Shown here piece by piece: positions 1 through 8,370 of a stretch of 38,655 bases of DNA. Position numbers and translations under genes: made by a program. The notes below the pieces were generated by a model that searched no databases, was not told the origin of the DNA, and was given only the letters and a program-made list of their open reading frames with translations. Origin of the DNA: Parcubacteria group bacterium Gr01-1014_20 (lineage in GTDB: Bacteria; Patescibacteriota; Minisyncoccia; UBA6257; 2-01-FULL-56-20). The DNA lies in contig VMFW01000012.1 in NCBI GenBank assembly GCA_007376265.1, positions 1 to 38,655 on the forward strand, read 5' to 3'. Positions within the stretch are counted from its first letter, which is position 1. Each line of letters begins with the position of its first letter.

Positions 1-1
1 C

Positions 2-592
2 ATATTAGATCAAACCGCGATTGTCCTAAACACTGGTGCGATATTGAATGGTAGGGCGCTCGCGCAGACCGCCGTTACGCTCGACGCAAACACCGTTACG
101 GTGCCAGCTTCTGGAAATCAAACACCGAACCCAACTCCTGCAACTCCGGCAGTTCCAGCAATTCCGGCAATACCGCGATCAGGGACAGGCACCTCAGCCA
201 CTCCAGCGATTCCTGCTATACCAGCTAGTAAATCTGCTCAGGAGAGGGTGAACGAGTTGCTAGTGATATTACATTCACTACAGGCACAAGTACAAGCAGG
301 ACAGCCTATCGTGCAACAAGGTTCCGCTTCCGCCTTCGGTCAACAAGTTCGCGCTATTGCAGTGAATCTAGGAGAGGGTCGTCGCGGCAACGATGTGAAA
401 ATTCTCCAGCAATTCTTGACCTCTCAAGATAAAGGTCCAGCAGCACAAGCCCTAGCTAGGGTTGGTGCGACTGCTTACTTTGGTGGTCTGACTCGCGCAG
501 CATTGGCTGAATTTCAGGCGAACGTCGGGATTAGTCCGGCTTTAGGAAATTTCGGAGCGATCACTCGGGCTTACGTAAGTGCTCATTACTAA
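2..592 (+). CDS. C-terminal part of ice-binding-like (DUF3494) protein with Pro-rich linker and peptidoglycan-binding domain; truncated at window start
   Basis: Frame is open to the window edge (ILDQTAIVLNTGAILNGRALAQTAVTLDANTVTVP, typical DUF3494 C-terminus), then PAIPAIP repeats and a PG_binding_1-like domain (GRRGNDVKILQQFL...AYFGGLTRAALAEFQ). Confidence 0.75.
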   Translation: MLDQTAIVLNTGAILNGRALAQTAVTLDANTVTVPASGNQTPNPTPATPAVPAIPAIPRSGTGTSATPAIPAIPASKSAQERVNELLVILHSLQAQVQAGQPIVQQGSASAFGQQVRAIAVNLGEGRRGNDVKILQQFLTSQDKGPAAQALARVGATAYFGGLTRAALAEFQANVGISPALGNFGAITRAYVSAHY

Positions 593-610
593 ATTAACTA
601 AAAAAATTGC

Positions 611-859
611 ATGGGAATTATTTTGTGGATTATATTCGGAGCGTTAGTCGGTTGGATCGCCTCCTTGATTATGAAGACTGACGCCGAACAAGGAGCATTG
701 CTGAACATTATTGTTGGTGTGGTCGGCGCAGTTATAGGTGGTTGGTTAATGAGCGTTGTTGGAGAGAGCGGAGTGGGAGGATTTAACCTGTACAGTTTTC
801 TTGTCGCATTGCTTGGGGCGTGTGTCTTGATTGCGATCGTGCGAGCGTTGAGACGTTAG
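611..859 (+). CDS. GlsB/YeaQ/YmgE family (transglycosylase-associated) small membrane protein
   Basis: 82 aa, MGIILWIIFGALVGWIASLIMKTD...GA(V)IGGWLM pattern. Confidence 0.85.
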   Translation: MGIILWIIFGALVGWIASLIMKTDAEQGALLNIIVGVVGAVIGGWLMSVVGESGVGGFNLYSFLVALLGACVLIAIVRALRR

Positions 860-888
860 GGTAGCTATTTTTATCAATATTCACAATT

Positions 889-1242
889 ATGGACTCATAT
901 AACTCTCCGACAACTAAGTCTTTATTGAAAGGCACTCAGATTGTCTGGTATATTCTTTCGCTTCTCGAGGTACTGCTTGCTTTCCGCTTTGTGCTTAAAC
1001 TCACGGGAGCAAACCCTGAGGCGGGATTTTCAAGTTTTATCTACAGCATCACTTGGCCATTTGCCACTCCTTTTCTTGCGGTATTTCCAAGGACCGTAGT
1101 TCAGGGCAGTATTTTTGAATGGACCACTCTTTTGGCGATGTTAGTGTATTGGATGATTGCCATCGCAATCGTTCGATTGTTTCTGATGAGCAAAACCGTA
1201 TCAACACCAGAAGCCGCGGCCAAGCTGGAAAAACAGGAATAA
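889..1242 (+). CDS. YggT family membrane protein
   Basis: 117 aa; RFVLKLTGANPEAGFSSFIYSITWPFATPFLAVFP. Confidence 0.8.
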   Translation: MDSYNSPTTKSLLKGTQIVWYILSLLEVLLAFRFVLKLTGANPEAGFSSFIYSITWPFATPFLAVFPRTVVQGSIFEWTTLLAMLVYWMIAIAIVRLFLMSKTVSTPEAAAKLEKQE

Positions 1243-1370
1243 AGAGGCGGTAATGCCGCTGTAATAACCTGTAATATACCGCCCCTAGGAACGGCATCAT
1301 CCATAGAGAGATACATGTAGAGGGGTCGACTATATAAGTCTATAATCAATCAATTTTAACGTAAAAAACA

Positions 1371-2030
1371 ATGACTAAAAAAATAAACGTATCGAAGATC
1401 AGTTTTGTGTCAGTAGGAACTCTTTTAGCGCTCGTGTTGATTTTATCGGCAACTACGCAAAAGGCGCATGCGGCCATTACAAGTCAATTGGATCTTGGTT
1501 CGACTGTAAGCGACGTAGCGGAGCTTCAGCAATTCCTAGCCACGAATTCTTTCATCTATCCAGCAGGAATCGTTTCCGGGTACTTTGGTCCACTCACCCA
1601 GGCTGCCGTCGTGCAGTTCCAGGTTGCCTATGGCATCCCGCAAGTAGGACGGGTCGGCCCGATGACCATGGCGAAAATAAACAGCATCATGTCGTCCGGT
1701 TTCGGTCTTGATATTAGTGCTCCAATCAAGGCGAATGCCTCGGTACAGGCTAACCGTACCGACGCTACCATCGGTTGGACAACGAATGAGCTTGCTCGAG
1801 GTCAAGTGTATTACGACACATTACCTATTCGATCAGATGAAGCAACTGGCCACGCCCAACAGGCGTATGTGAGCGGCGTATTTGCTCCGAATAATACGAA
1901 TACTCAGAACTCACAGTCCGTGACCATTCAGGGCCTTCAGCCGAATACACTCTATTACTACCTTACCCGAGCAATAGATAATTCGGGGAATCTTAGTATG
2001 AGCGTACAGAACACATTCCGCACCAATTAG
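1371..2030 (+). CDS. Secreted peptidoglycan-binding domain protein with fibronectin-III-like C-terminal domain
   Basis: Signal peptide; SDVAELQQFLA...GYFGPLTQAAVVQFQ; FN3-like ATIGWTTNELARGQVYYD...LQPNTLYYYLTRAIDNSGN. Confidence 0.8.
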   Translation: MTKKINVSKISFVSVGTLLALVLILSATTQKAHAAITSQLDLGSTVSDVAELQQFLATNSFIYPAGIVSGYFGPLTQAAVVQFQVAYGIPQVGRVGPMTMAKINSIMSSGFGLDISAPIKANASVQANRTDATIGWTTNELARGQVYYDTLPIRSDEATGHAQQAYVSGVFAPNNTNTQNSQSVTIQGLQPNTLYYYLTRAIDNSGNLSMSVQNTFRTN

Positions 2031-2051
2031 TTGGGGGCGAGAAAGTGAGGC

Positions 2052-2085
2052 AAAAAATCACCGAGATTTACCCGGTGGTTTTTTG
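2052..2085 (+). terminator. Rho-independent terminator
   Basis: AAAAAATCACCG...CGGTGGTTTTTT hairpin with T tract. Confidence 0.75.
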
Positions 2086-2108
2086 TTATGGAGAATGCTG
2101 ATCCTGTG

Positions 2109-2191
2109 TGCCCGGGGTGGGAGTCGAACCCACAAACCCTTTCGGGTCAAGGATTTTAAGTCCTCTGCGTAAACCATTCCGCCACCCGGGC
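2109..2191 (-). tRNA. tRNA-Leu (anticodon TAA)
   Basis: Reverse complement GCCCGGGTGGCGGAATGG...CTTAAAA...GGGTTCGACTCCCACCCCGGGCA; 7-bp acceptor and long variable arm. Confidence 0.95.
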
Positions 2192-2223
2192 GTCATACAT
2201 AAATCTGGTTTTCTATGTACTTG

Positions 2224-2295
2224 AGGCCGCGGCGGGAATTGCACCCACGTATATCTCTTTTGCAGAGAGATGCCTTACTACTTGGCTACGCGGCC
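2224..2295 (-). tRNA. tRNA-Cys (anticodon GCA)
   Basis: GGCCGCG acceptor, anticodon loop CTGCAAA, U73 discriminator. Confidence 0.95.
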
Positions 2296-2302
2296 ATAAA
2301 GC

Positions 2303-2638
2303 CTACTTATTATTATCGTCTATTAGTAATTTTTCAACTACCGCCGCGTTTTCGGAGCCGTGGTCGATTTTGAAGTCAATCTGAGGCATGGTTTTCATCG
2401 TGACTTTTTTGGCGAGGGTTCGCCGAAGTTCAAATTTGTTTTCGTTTAATGTTTCTAGACTTTCCTCGGCTTTTTCGGATGGAAAAACGCTAAATCCGAT
2501 ATTGGCGTGCTCAAGTTTATCGCTAAACTGGACGCTCGTGATGGTTACAATCGCACCGGGGAATTCTAATTCTCTCTCGATGATTCTCGAAAGCTCCTCT
2601 TCGAAAACTTTGGTTAAGCGTTCGGATCGGTAATTCAT
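2303..2638 (-). CDS. rbfA: Ribosome-binding factor A
   Basis: MNYRSERLTKVFEEELSRIIERELEFPGAIVTITSVQFSDKLEHANIGFSVFP, KH-like RbfA fold, next to infB region. Confidence 0.85.
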   Translation of the reverse strand: MNYRSERLTKVFEEELSRIIERELEFPGAIVTITSVQFSDKLEHANIGFSVFPSEKAEESLETLNENKFELRRTLAKKVTMKTMPQIDFKIDHGSENAAVVEKLLIDDNNK

Positions 2639-2644
2639 TCAGCA

Positions 2645-2672
2645 ACTATAGCAGAAAAGAAAGGCCTTTCAA
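2645..2672 (-). promoter_or_regulatory. rbfA promoter (TTGAAA-16-TATAGT), leaderless configuration
   Basis: On minus strand -35 TTGAAA (2667-2672), -10 TATAGT (2645-2650), 6 nt to ATG at 2638; -35 lies in the 3' arm of the upstream terminator. Confidence 0.55.
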
Positions 2673-2689
2673 GTGATTTGAAAGGCCTT
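2661..2689 (-). terminator. Terminator of the 2704-3384 gene
   Basis: AAGGCCTTTCAAGTGATTTGAAAGGCCTT hairpin; T-rich downstream on minus strand. Confidence 0.7.
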
Positions 2690-2703
2690 AAATTTTTGAA
2701 AAG

Positions 2704-3384
2704 TTAGTCGGACTTAGTGGTAAGCTCGAAAGCGAACCAATGGTCGAAAGTCCAGTGTGTTTCGTAAGATGGCAGACGGGCTCCTTTTGAACGTGTTTCC
2801 AACCATAGTCCAGGCACTCTTATTGTATTCTCCAGGGGACAAGGAGTAAGGGTAACGATAATCATTCGCTTTAAGTAGAGGTCATCGGCAAGGCTACTAT
2901 ACTCTCTGCCGATAGCGAAACATGTGCGTGGAGTTGTAGGGCGCAAATTTTGTTGGTAGGCCCAACCCAGGACGTCGCTTGAATTTAAGTCACTTCCAAA
3001 GTTCACCAGAGTGATAACTTTGAAACTGCTTAGTGGTTCTGGCTTATAATGATCGCCAACTTTCCAGATCCATGACTCGCCCAGATAAGCCCGAGTATGG
3101 AGCGGGGTGTGACATTCTTTTAATGCACGGTCCCAGGGGGAAGATTCGTTTACCCAAATTGGAATACTCAAAACTACTCCTCCAGCAGGTGATGTGATGC
3201 CGGCGATGGAGTTTTTAATGACGAAACCGCCGCCGCCGAGAAATTTAGTAAACTGCTCACCCGCTCGCCTGGGATTATCGATAATGCGCTGTACTGTGCC
3301 AGGCGAAAGATCTGACCAGCTGGCGTTACTACTTAAAACGGACATCAACTGCAGGGCCTGCTCGCGGCTGACCACGCTACTCAT
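2704..3384 (-). CDS. Hypothetical protein (226 aa)
   Basis: Long ORF with terminator and Shine-Dalgarno-like sequence; no family recognised. Confidence 0.65.
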   Translation of the reverse strand: MSSVVSREQALQLMSVLSSNASWSDLSPGTVQRIIDNPRRAGEQFTKFLGGGGFVIKNSIAGITSPAGGVVLSIPIWVNESSPWDRALKECHTPLHTRAYLGESWIWKVGDHYKPEPLSSFKVITLVNFGSDLNSSDVLGWAYQQNLRPTTPRTCFAIGREYSSLADDLYLKRMIIVTLTPCPLENTIRVPGLWLETRSKGARLPSYETHWTFDHWFAFELTTKSD

Positions 3385-3503
3385 GGCTGACCGTCCTTTC
3401 TTATTTGTTGTGGCTGACCAAGCAACCTAGCCTTTGGTGCTCAGCTGACCGGGTTAAAAGTACTGGTTAGATTCTAAGACATTGAACCCTTTAGTCAATT
3501 TAG

Positions 3504-5003
3504 TTATTTAATTATAATATGATCCCCTTTCTGGATGGCCATACTCGAGTTCACGATGAAGCCGCACTCCTTGCCAGCTTCGACTTGGTTCACTTCAAGT
3601 TTGCCAGTTTGGAGACTCACAATTTTGCCGTGGCCGACGAGATGGGGGTCGGTGTCGACTGCCTTGGATGGGTCTGCATCGGGTGAAGGCGGAGTGACTC
3701 GGTGGATCTCGACGTTCGCGCGGTTTTTCATAACGCCATCAACGACCTTACCGCCAACTAACTGTTTTTGAAGTTTGGCTTGGCTGAAGACGGCGAGGAC
3801 CTCGAGCCGGCCAGTCACGGCGGCGGCTTCGGGTTTCATAAGAATCACTTCGATGTCCTTGATCAGATGATAGACGATGTCACCCACGAGGATTCTCACC
3901 TTTTGAATCTCGGCTAAATTTTTGGTGGATTTGGAAACTTTGTTTTTGAAACCGATGATAATGGCTTTCGAGGCAATGGCGTTTTTCACATCATTGTCGC
4001 CGATGTCCCCCACTGATTCGTCGAGGATCAAAACTGGTTTTTCGCAAGGGAGAGATTTCATAATGGCCGAGAGGGCTTCGAGAGAACCGGAGTCCGAGGC
4101 TTTCACAATAAACTTGATGGCGTTTTCATTTTGCGCGTTGGCTTGAGTGATGCCGCGATTCTCGGCCACAATAATTTTATTGACTGACTCGGTCGAAATA
4201 TTTTTACCAGCGGTAAATGCTTCGCCAACTTGCGGGAGACTTTCGAAGCCGATAATGAGCGCTGGGGAAGAAGGCAATAGTTCAGTGGCTTTTTGCCCTC
4301 TAAAGTTTTCCAAGATTTTCACTTTGCCCTTGGCGCTTGCGGTCACGATGTCGTCGCCCTGGCGAAGCGTGCCGTTTTTGACGATGGCGGTGACTTCCAT
4401 GCCACGACGAGGATCAACTTTAGCCTCAAGAATAAACCCGGTGGCTTCGGCTTCGGCGGAGTAGGTCAAACTTTCATAGTCGGCGGCGAGGAGAATTAGA
4501 TCGATAAGCTCGTTAACATTTTGACCCGTTTTGGCAGAGATGGGTTCAAAGCTCACGTGACCACCATAGCCCTCAAGAAGAACGCCTTCCCCGGTCAATT
4601 CATTTTTAACTTTTTCGATGTTGGCTTCGGGTTTATCAACTTTATTGATGGCGACTACAAAAGGAGTTTTGGTGTCGTTCAGGATTTTGATGACCTCTTT
4701 AGTTTGGGGTTTCAAACCTTCTTCGGCGGCAACCACGAGAATCGCCAAGTCAGCGATCGAGGCGCCGCGAGAACGCATTTTGGTAAAGGCTTCATGGCCG
4801 GGAGTATCGATAAAAGTGATCTTTCGGTCAGTGTGAACGATTTCGTAGGCACCAACGGATTGGGTGATGCCACCGGCTTCTTTGCCAGCGACATTAGATT
4901 TCCGAATATAATCCAGCAAAGTAGTTTTGCCGTGGTCAACATGGCCCATGACAACCACAATGGGTGGTCTGGGGGTTAGTTTTGGCTCGGAAGTCGCGCT
5001 CAT
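3504..5003 (-). CDS. infB: Translation initiation factor IF-2 (short form)
   Basis: PPIVVVMGHVDHGKTTLLDYIRKSNVAGKEAGGITQSVGAYEI, IDTPGHEAF, NKVDKP. Confidence 0.97.
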   Translation of the reverse strand: MSATSEPKLTPRPPIVVVMGHVDHGKTTLLDYIRKSNVAGKEAGGITQSVGAYEIVHTDRKITFIDTPGHEAFTKMRSRGASIADLAILVVAAEEGLKPQTKEVIKILNDTKTPFVVAINKVDKPEANIEKVKNELTGEGVLLEGYGGHVSFEPISAKTGQNVNELIDLILLAADYESLTYSAEAEATGFILEAKVDPRRGMEVTAIVKNGTLRQGDDIVTASAKGKVKILENFRGQKATELLPSSPALIIGFESLPQVGEAFTAGKNISTESVNKIIVAENRGITQANAQNENAIKFIVKASDSGSLEALSAIMKSLPCEKPVLILDESVGDIGDNDVKNAIASKAIIIGFKNKVSKSTKNLAEIQKVRILVGDIVYHLIKDIEVILMKPEAAAVTGRLEVLAVFSQAKLQKQLVGGKVVDGVMKNRANVEIHRVTPPSPDADPSKAVDTDPHLVGHGKIVSLQTGKLEVNQVEAGKECGFIVNSSMAIQKGDHIIIK

Positions 5004-5011
5004 AGGACTAA

Positions 5012-5040
5012 AGAATACAGAAAAAGGCCTGAAATTACAA
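5012..5040 (-). promoter_or_regulatory. infB promoter (TTGTAA-17-TATTCT)
   Basis: -35 at 5035-5040, -10 at 5012-5017, 8 nt to ATG at 5003. Confidence 0.5.
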
Positions 5041-5089
5041 GGTTTTGTTTGATAATTTGGTTTATTTCGTATATCTTAAATGAGCAAAC

Positions 5090-5176
5090 GGAGGCGTGGC
5101 CGAGCGGCTGAAGGCAGCATCCTGCTAAGATGTTAGGGGAGCAATCCCCTCGAAGGTTCGAATCCTTCCGCCTCCG
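5090..5176 (+). tRNA. tRNA-Ser (anticodon GCT)
   Basis: GGAGGCG acceptor, anticodon loop CTGCTAA, long variable arm GTTAGGGGAGCAATCCCCTC, TTCGAATCCTTCCGCCTCCG. Confidence 0.95.
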
Positions 5177-5229
5177 CAGTGACAAGTTTCTATCGGAGCA
5201 ACCCACATGGCTTGAATCCATGGATGGGT

Positions 5230-6786
5230 TTAATTTTCTTTCTCCTTTTCTGTGGCAGCAAGTTGTTCCATGTAGTTTTTCGCTTGAAGCTGCATATAAA
5301 TATCGCAGTATAACTTGATGCCGGCCACTTCGGTAAGAGTGATGTTCGGAACCTTGCCAGAAACGGGGTCTAAATCGATGCCCATTTGCATTACCTCGTC
5401 CAATTCCTTAAATTCTCCTATCTCTTTGAATCTCTTCAGTGCCGCTTCCTTGAAATCACCCTTTCCGTTCCAGTCGCCGAAAATGAGAAAGGCGGCTTTG
5501 AGAGTTTTGAAGAATTCATAGAACGCGGTGGCTTCCGCACGGAAATGAATGTCGATTTTGCAAAATACGGAGAGAGCGATCGCATAAGCCTCCAAAAAAG
5601 TTTTAAGCTTTTTACCCTCCCGCATAAAAAACGGATAGACCGCAAGTACCCGCCCCATCTGATTTTCGTCAAGGACCAATTTCATCTCATCCCAACCGAG
5701 GGCAAGCCTTTTCTCTGGCACCACCATCAATTTTGTGTTGCCAGTTTTATCCACTTCTAAATCGATAATTTCGTCATAGAATTTTTCTATGTTTTTTGGA
5801 ATGTACCACCAGAACAGGCCGCCTGTTGCGACGTTAAGTGCGTTGACGAATGTCTTTGCCATGAAAAAGCCATACTCCCAGAGATGTACCGACTGTAGCG
5901 CTTTCGAAACAGTAAGCTCCATGATCATTTCGCTTTTCGCGTAATGCTTAGTCTCCTTCCTATCAGATTTGTAGAGCTTAATATCTTTTATCCCCGCGTT
6001 CCATTTGTTGAAAGCGTTATTTCTGATGGAGTGGGACTGGCTCTGAATTCTTATCTTCATTTTATATTTTGGGATCTCGGCATCGCTGCCTTCTGGCCGT
6101 TGCCGGGTTAATTCCTTCTGCGTAAGCTCCCGCATCTGTTCATCATTTTTATCAAACGCTTCTTTCAGCCACTTCATCCAATCTTTGCCATTGCCCAATT
6201 CTTGAAATTTTTTCATCGAAGTGCCGCTGAAAATGGATTTGGCTTTATCCTCGTCTCGTATCGCGCTATAAAACCACGTAAGGGTTTTCACGTCTTCCTC
6301 GTCGAATTCGTCGACCATCTTTTTCATTTTTTCCAATTCGAGACGGGCGCGTGTCAGCTCAACCAGATTTTTGGCTTCGCCCTCTCTAATCTCGGATCGG
6401 CCGTCCACGGCACCACTGGGATCGGTATAGAGATATAAGAGTCTGCGCTCGTGAAGAGTTTTTGACATTTCTCTTGCTTGTTCAATTTCTTCCTTCGTGA
6501 AACCATTGCTTTTTGTGGACGCTCCCCAAAGTGCCCAAAAAAGTTTCTTTTCGTGATCGCCAAAATCATCACGAAAATTGCCGAGTTCTTTGTTGCCAAT
6601 GGAAACGGTAAGACTGATAGATACCATGATCGCCTTGCCGATCTCCTCCATCGCCAAGAGGGCGAGGTGAAAACAGACGTTGTCGACATTTTTGCCGAGT
6701 TCTCGTTCCGCAACGGAAAGAAGCCCCTCAGCATTCGAGAGGCAATTGTCTCTTACCTTTTGTGCCCCACTGGTATTTTCGCTCAT
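5230..6786 (-). CDS. AbiV-like (abortive infection) protein, extended 518-aa form
   Basis: N-terminus NCLSNAEGLLSVAERELGKNVDNVCFHLALLAMEEIGKAIMV...FRDDFGDHEKKLFWAL matches the AbiV pattern (A..lL.EElGKa...dH..Kl); C-terminal ~400 aa not recognised. Confidence 0.6.
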   Translation of the reverse strand: MSENTSGAQKVRDNCLSNAEGLLSVAERELGKNVDNVCFHLALLAMEEIGKAIMVSISLTVSIGNKELGNFRDDFGDHEKKLFWALWGASTKSNGFTKEEIEQAREMSKTLHERRLLYLYTDPSGAVDGRSEIREGEAKNLVELTRARLELEKMKKMVDEFDEEDVKTLTWFYSAIRDEDKAKSIFSGTSMKKFQELGNGKDWMKWLKEAFDKNDEQMRELTQKELTRQRPEGSDAEIPKYKMKIRIQSQSHSIRNNAFNKWNAGIKDIKLYKSDRKETKHYAKSEMIMELTVSKALQSVHLWEYGFFMAKTFVNALNVATGGLFWWYIPKNIEKFYDEIIDLEVDKTGNTKLMVVPEKRLALGWDEMKLVLDENQMGRVLAVYPFFMREGKKLKTFLEAYAIALSVFCKIDIHFRAEATAFYEFFKTLKAAFLIFGDWNGKGDFKEAALKRFKEIGEFKELDEVMQMGIDLDPVSGKVPNITLTEVAGIKLYCDIYMQLQAKNYMEQLAATEKEKEN

Positions 6787-6792
6787 GCGAGC

Positions 6793-6798
6793 ATTATA
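6793..6798 (-). promoter_or_regulatory. -10 element TATAAT of the AbiV-like gene
   Basis: TATAAT on minus strand, 6 nt to ATG at 6786 (leaderless spacing). Confidence 0.45.
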
Positions 6799-6870
6799 CC
6801 GCCGCCATAAAGAATGAAAATTGGCGCGGCTGGAAATTATCTGAAAAGCAGAAGGTCGTAATCCCCTATA

Positions 6871-8205
6871 TTATCCCTCCGCAAGCGTCAGTTCCTTGTT
6901 CTTATAAATCAGCCTGCTCCGTAGATTCGCCAGCAGCTCGCGTTTCTCCGATACGCTGCCTTCTCGTAGGAGATACTTCGCGTACTCTCTTATGTTGACA
7001 TCGTTTTCTTCAAGAGCCTGCTTCCCGTTATTCCGATTCATGAGCTTCTGTAGTTTGTTGAATCGTTTGATCTCGTCCTCCAGTTTCATCTTCATGCCGA
7101 GTTCGTTGATATTGACCTTATCGAGAATTTTGATGATCTGTTCAATCAATTCCTCCTCGCGGATGTATTTGTTCTTGCAGTTGCGATCGCGCGCCCGGGT
7201 GCATCCGTAGTAAACATACCGGTTCGTGCCACCATCTTTGAGCGGTTTGAATTTTTCCTCGGCACTGACGCCAGATCCGCAGAGGCCGCAGGTAAAAAGT
7301 TTTGTGAAGGAGAATTCCTTCGTTTCCCGGACAATTTGATCCCGTTTGAGCTGTGCCTGCACTTGCTGGAACAGCTCCTCAGTAATTAGCGGTTTATGCT
7401 TCCCCTGGTACCAGTTGCCGCTTTTTCTCGGATACTCGAACATTCCGTAATAGAACGGCATCGTGAGCATCCGGTAGGTACCACTCAAAGTCAGCGGCTT
7501 GTTGCCCCTTGTATGGAAATTCAGCTCAAACCTCAGCCAGTTATATATTTTCCTGCCGCTCCATTTTTCGTGAGCCATTTTTTCGAACATCTGCTTTACG
7601 ATGGGCGCCCGAGCCGTATCGACGATAAGCTGGCACTTCTTATCCATCATTTTCTGGTTCAGATAGCCGAGCGGGGCCATGCCCGGCCAGAGGCCCATTT
7701 CGACGCGCGTCCGCAGTCCGCGTTTCACATTCACGCCACGCGCATCGTTTTCAAGCTTTGCCTGCGAACCGAGAATCATAAGGAGGAATTTCTCGTTCGG
7801 TGAATCGGTGAAACGCTGGCCGTACGTCCTTATCTCGAGGAGTAATTTCTGGTCCATCAAATCCACGACCGCTCCCAGATCACCGGCGTTCCTCGCGATG
7901 CGGTCCGGCGCCCACGTGAGTATGCCGTTGAACTTGCCCGATCTGATATCCTTTAAAATTTCGTTGAACACGGGGCGCTGGCCAGTCGCTTTAGCCGAGT
8001 GGCTTTCTCTTCGGATCTCCGCGATCTCAAGTCCTTCACGTTCGGCGAGTTGCAACATTTCTTTTACCTGCGAATCAATAGAAAGGACTTGGCGCTCCTC
8101 CGATTCGCTGCTCTTTCTTGCATACAAGAGGTATCTGACCTTTGGCGGGAGCTGACTTGCTTGTTGGGTCCCAGCTCCCTTGGGCCCCATAGTTTGGTTA
8201 GTCAT
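6871..8205 (-). CDS. Large serine recombinase with recombinase and zinc-ribbon domains
   Basis: YLLYARKSSESEERQVLSIDSQ...WAPDRIARNAGDLGAVVDLMD; Recombinase domain; CGLCGSGVSAEE...YVYYGCTR zinc ribbon. Confidence 0.92.
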   Translation of the reverse strand: MTNQTMGPKGAGTQQASQLPPKVRYLLYARKSSESEERQVLSIDSQVKEMLQLAEREGLEIAEIRRESHSAKATGQRPVFNEILKDIRSGKFNGILTWAPDRIARNAGDLGAVVDLMDQKLLLEIRTYGQRFTDSPNEKFLLMILGSQAKLENDARGVNVKRGLRTRVEMGLWPGMAPLGYLNQKMMDKKCQLIVDTARAPIVKQMFEKMAHEKWSGRKIYNWLRFELNFHTRGNKPLTLSGTYRMLTMPFYYGMFEYPRKSGNWYQGKHKPLITEELFQQVQAQLKRDQIVRETKEFSFTKLFTCGLCGSGVSAEEKFKPLKDGGTNRYVYYGCTRARDRNCKNKYIREEELIEQIIKILDKVNINELGMKMKLEDEIKRFNKLQKLMNRNNGKQALEENDVNIREYAKYLLREGSVSEKRELLANLRSRLIYKNKELTLAEG

Positions 8206-8303
8206 ACCATAAGGGATGACGCAGACCCCTCAAGGAGTCCAGAGCGTCCCAAATAGATAGCTAAACCCCATAAAAGCCTTTATTTAGACTGTAAAATCGC
8301 CGC

Positions 8304-8323
8304 ATAACCTATGATAACCTATG
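8304..8323. repeat. Perfect 10-bp tandem repeat ATAACCTATG x2, candidate operator
   Basis: 8304-8313 and 8314-8323, just upstream of the -35 box. Confidence 0.6.
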
Positions 8324-8329
8324 AAGGTA

Positions 8330-8358
8330 TTGACTTTACAAAATGGATCGATTAGAAT
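8330..8358 (+). promoter_or_regulatory. hsdM promoter TTGACT-17-TAGAAT
   Basis: -35 at 8330-8335, -10 at 8353-8358, ATG at 8371; no SD visible. Confidence 0.65.
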
Positions 8359-8370
8359 AGGGTTAACGAT

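Noticed and set aside
120-235. Repetitive CCAGCAATTCCGGCAATACC-like stretch as CRISPR or tandem repeat array
   Set aside because: It is the Pro/Ala/Ile-rich linker of the first protein; no spacer structure.
4521-4979. 152-aa plus-strand ORF antisense to infB (and other antisense ORFs in hsdR, purD and the recombinase)
   Set aside because: Shadow ORFs opposite clearly conserved coding genes; no recognisable protein features.
5090-5176. tRNA-Ser(GCT) 3' end as a duplicated att site
   Set aside because: No second copy of TTCGAATCCTTCCGCCTCCG found in the window, and large serine recombinases often do not use tRNA ends; the island claim rests on gene content only.
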